64,000 nucleotides of DNA from Chrysopilus asiliformis (taxonomy: Eukaryota > Arthropoda > Insecta > Diptera > Rhagionidae): NCBI GenBank assembly GCA_964034945.1, contig OZ035963.1, positions 43,175,090 through 43,239,089 of the forward strand, read 5' to 3'. How positions within the stretch are numbered: position 1 is the stretch's first letter; each line of letters begins with the position of its first letter. The position numbers and the translations under genes are program-made. Below, piece after piece: positions 61,700 through 64,000 of this stretch. The notes under the pieces were generated by a model. The model saw nothing but the letters and a program-made list of their open reading frames with translations. It was not told where the DNA came from and searched no databases.

Positions 61700-62425
61700 T
61701 CTGAGAGGGGGCGCGGCTTAACTCGGCCACGCCCCTTTTTCCAATTTTGATGGGAAATCGATTTCTGAGAAGGGGCGCGGCTTAACTCGGCCACGCCCCT
61801 TTTTCCAATTTTGATGGGAAATCGATTTCTGAGAGGGGGCGGGGCTTAACTCGGCCACGCCCCTTTTTCCAATTTTGATGGGAAATCGATTTCTGAGAAG
61901 GGGCGCGGCTTAACTCGGCCACGCCCCTTTTTCCAATTTTGATGGGAAATCGATTTCTGAGAAGGGGCGCGGCTTAACTCGGCCACGCCCCTTTTTCCAA
62001 TTTTGATGGGAAATCGATTTCTGAGAAGGGGCGGGGCTTAACTCGGCCACGCCCCTTTTTCCAATTTTGATGGGAAATCGATTTCTGAGAGGACGCGGTG
62101 CTTAACTCGGCCACGCCCCTTTTTCCAATTTTGATGGGAAATCGATTTCTGAGAAGGGGCGCGGCTTAACTCGGCCACGCCCCTTTTTCCAATTTTGATG
62201 GGAAATCGATTTCTGAGAAGGGGCGCGGCTTAACTCGGCCACGCCCCTTTTTCCAATTTTGATGGGAAATCGATTTCTGAGAGGGGGCGGGGCTTAACTC
62301 GGCCACGCCCCTTTTTCCAATTTTGATGGGAAATCGATTTCTGAGAAGGGGCGCGGCTTAACTCGGCCACGCCCCTTTTTCCAATTTTGATGGGAAATCG
62401 ATTTCTGAGAAGGGGCGCGGCTTAA
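61700..62425. repeat. Local cluster of GGCGCGG monomers
   Basis: GAGAAGGGGCGCGGCTTAAC, or its GAGAGGGGGCGCGG form, occurs about eight times within 720 bp (near 61711, 61768, 61896, 61960, 62154, 62218, 62346 and 62410), mixed with standard monomers and one GAGGACGCGGTGC unit near 62088. Elsewhere it is rare (28569, 29780 and 50269). The mark disrupts the GC box. The clustering indicates a local amplification that has not spread across the array. Confidence 0.75.
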
Positions 62426-64000
62426 CTCGGCCACGCCCCTATTTCCAATTTTGATGGGAAATCGATTTCTGAGAGGGGGCGGGGCTTAACTCGGCCACGC
62501 CCCTTTTTCCAATTTTGATGGGAAATCGATTTCTGAGAGGGGGCGGGGCTTAACTCGGCCACGCCCTTTTTTCCAATTTTGATGGGAAATCGATTTCTGA
62601 GAGGGGCGGGGCTTGACTCGGCCACGCCACTTTTTCCAATTTTGATGGGAAATCGATTTCCGAGAGGGGGCGGGGCTTAACTCGGCCACGCCCCTTTTTC
62701 CAATTTTGATGGGAAATCGATTTTTGAGGGGGCGGGGCTTAACTCGGCCACGCCGCTTTTTCCAATTTTGATGGGAAATCGATTTCTGAGAGGGGCGGGG
62801 CTTAACTCGGCCACGCCCCTTTTTCCAATTTTGATGGGAAATCGATTTCTGAGAGGGGGCGGGGCTTAACTCGGCCACGCCCCTTTTTCCAATTTTGATG
62901 GGAAATCGATTTCTGAGAGGGGGCGGGGCTTAACTCAGCCACGCCCCTTTTTCCAATTTTGATGGGAAATCGATTTCTGAGAGGGGGCGGGGCTTAACTC
63001 GGCCACGCCCCTTTTTCCAATTTTGATGGGAAATCGATTTCTGAGAGGGGCGGGGCTTAACTCGGCCACGCCCCTTTTTCCAATTTAGATGGGAAATCGA
63101 TTTCTGAGAGGGGCGGGGCTTAACTCGGCCACGCCCCTTTTTCCAATTTTGATGGGAAATCGATTTCTGAGAGGGGCGGGGCTTAACTCGGCCACGCCCG
63201 TTTTTGCAATTTAGATGGGAAATCGATTTCTGAGAGGGGGCGGGGCTTAACTCGGCCACGCCCCTTTTTCCAATTTTCATGGGAAATCGATTTCTAAGAG
63301 GGGGCGGAGCTTAACTCGGCCACGCCCCTTTTTCCAATTTTGATGGGAAATCGATTTCTGAGAGGGGGCGGGGCTTAACTCGGCCACGCCCCTTTTTCCA
63401 ATTTTGATGGGAAATCGATTTCGGAGAGGGGGCGGGGCTTAACTCGGCCACGCCCCTTTTTCCAATTTTGATGGGAAATCGATTTCTGAGAGGGGGCGGG
63501 GCTTAACTCGGCCACGCCCCTTTTTCCAATTTTGATGGGAAATCGATTTCTCAGAGGGGGCGGGGCTTAACTCGGCCACGCCTCCTTTTCCAATTTTGAT
63601 GGGAAATCGATTTCTGAGAGGGGGCGGGGCTTAACTCGGCCACGCCCTTTTTTTCAATTTTGATGGGAAATCGATTTCTGAGAGGGGTCGGGGCTTAACT
63701 CGGCCACGCCCCTTTTTCCAATTTTGATGGGAAATCGATTTCTGAGAGGGGGCGGGGCTTAACTCGGCCACGCCCCTTGTTCCAATTTTGATGGGAAATC
63801 GATTTCTGAGAGGGGGCGGGGCTTAACTCGGCCACGCCCCTTTTTCCAATTTTGATGGAAAATCAATTTCTGAGAGGGGGCGGGGCTTAACTCGGCCACG
63901 GCCCTTTTTCCAATTTTGATGGGAAATCGATTTCTGAGAGGGGGCGGGGCTTAACTCGGCCACGCCCCTTTTTCCAATTTTGATGGGAAATCGATTGCTG

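Larger units (their letters stand above)
1..64000. repeat. Head-to-tail satellite array of a 64-bp monomer, about 1,000 copies
   Basis: Every line of the window is the same 64-bp unit with scattered substitutions and small indels. Landmarks recur every 64 bp in fixed order: ATCGATTTCTGAGAG, GGGGCGGGGCTTAAC, TCGGCCACGCCCC, TTTTTCCAATTTTGATGGG. All copies have the same orientation, and I saw no inversion, spacer or foreign insertion. The window opens and closes inside a monomer, so neither array edge is present. Most length changes are plus or minus one or two bases in the G5, T5 or T4 runs. Substitutions are commonest at the CTTAAC core, the G run and the C4/T5 junction. No stretch of more than 300 bp contains anything else. 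An array of this size and homogeneity points to eukaryotic satellite DNA; that is inference from array form, and the species and chromosomal position are not visible. Confidence 0.98.

Noticed and set aside
341..63280. Roughly 150 minus-strand open frames of 62-238 codons with proline-, lysine- and serine-rich repeat products, and two short plus-strand frames
   Set aside because: They are translations of the satellite. The 64-bp unit shifts frame by one per copy, so each minus-strand frame meets the same TAA after about three monomers, giving the common 67-codon length. Longer ones arise only where CTTCAC or an indel removes that stop. Many overlap each other in different frames, and there is no codon bias or conserved start context.
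1..64000. CRISPR array
   Set aside because: The repeat is continuous, with no unique spacers between conserved repeats, no leader and no cas genes. Variable positions are scattered single substitutions.
1..64000. CENP-B box or telomeric repeat
   Set aside because: I found no TTCG-NNNN-A-NN-CGGG pattern and no TTAGGG-like or TTTAGGG-like run. The sequence itself does not show centromere or telomere identity.
1..64000. Species assignment from the monomer
   Set aside because: GC boxes and GGCCACGCCCC-like strings occur in repeats of many animals. I do not recognise this exact unit and will not guess.

Overview
The whole window is one uninterrupted satellite DNA array. A monomer of 64 bp is repeated head to tail, in one orientation, from the first base to the last, giving about 1,000 copies. 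I found no unique sequence, gene, RNA gene, transposon or array edge. Both ends of the window fall inside a monomer, so the array continues beyond it on both sides. An array this long with high copy identity, whole-monomer indels and nested larger repeats is typical of eukaryotic heterochromatin (centromeric, pericentromeric, subtelomeric or a knob-like block). Nothing here identifies the species, and I do not name one.

Monomer anatomy, using the perfect consensus copy at 59398-59461: (i) a 12-bp perfect palindrome, GAAATCGATTTC, holding a ClaI site; (ii) a GC-rich interrupted inverted repeat, GGGGCG-G-GGC / GCC-A-CGCCCC, with an 8-nt loop and a T5 run directly after it; (iii) an A/T-rich imperfect dyad, TTCCAATTTTGATGGGAA. 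The left arm of (ii) is also a perfect GC-box (Sp1/KLF-type) match, and (iii) begins inside a CCAAT pentamer. The consensus is 34/64 G+C with four CpGs, so CpG is hardly depleted.

Layout: monomers fall into recognisable variant families with linked differences. Stretches of the array are copies of other stretches. Adjacent tandem duplications have units of about 256, 447, 638, 864, 1211, 1216 and 2277 bp. Dispersed copies lie at offsets of about 1467, 1823, 2685, 2899, 4023, 4568 and 5723 bp. The clearest is a 2,277-bp unit at about 51.29-55.84 kb whose two copies agree at every diagnostic variant I compared. Rare rearranged monomers (a 33-bp form seen eight times, a 26-bp form, a 38-bp form seen twice, and one 10-bp internal duplication) serve as markers of how segments spread.

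Coding: every open frame is a by-product of the repeat. Because 64 = 3x21+1, each frame rotates by one per monomer and the minus strand runs into the same TAA after about three monomers. Longer frames arise only where a monomer carries CTTCAC instead of CTTAAC or has an indel. I therefore annotate no CDS and no gene symbols. Block boundaries were read by eye from diagnostic variants and are good to roughly one or two monomers.
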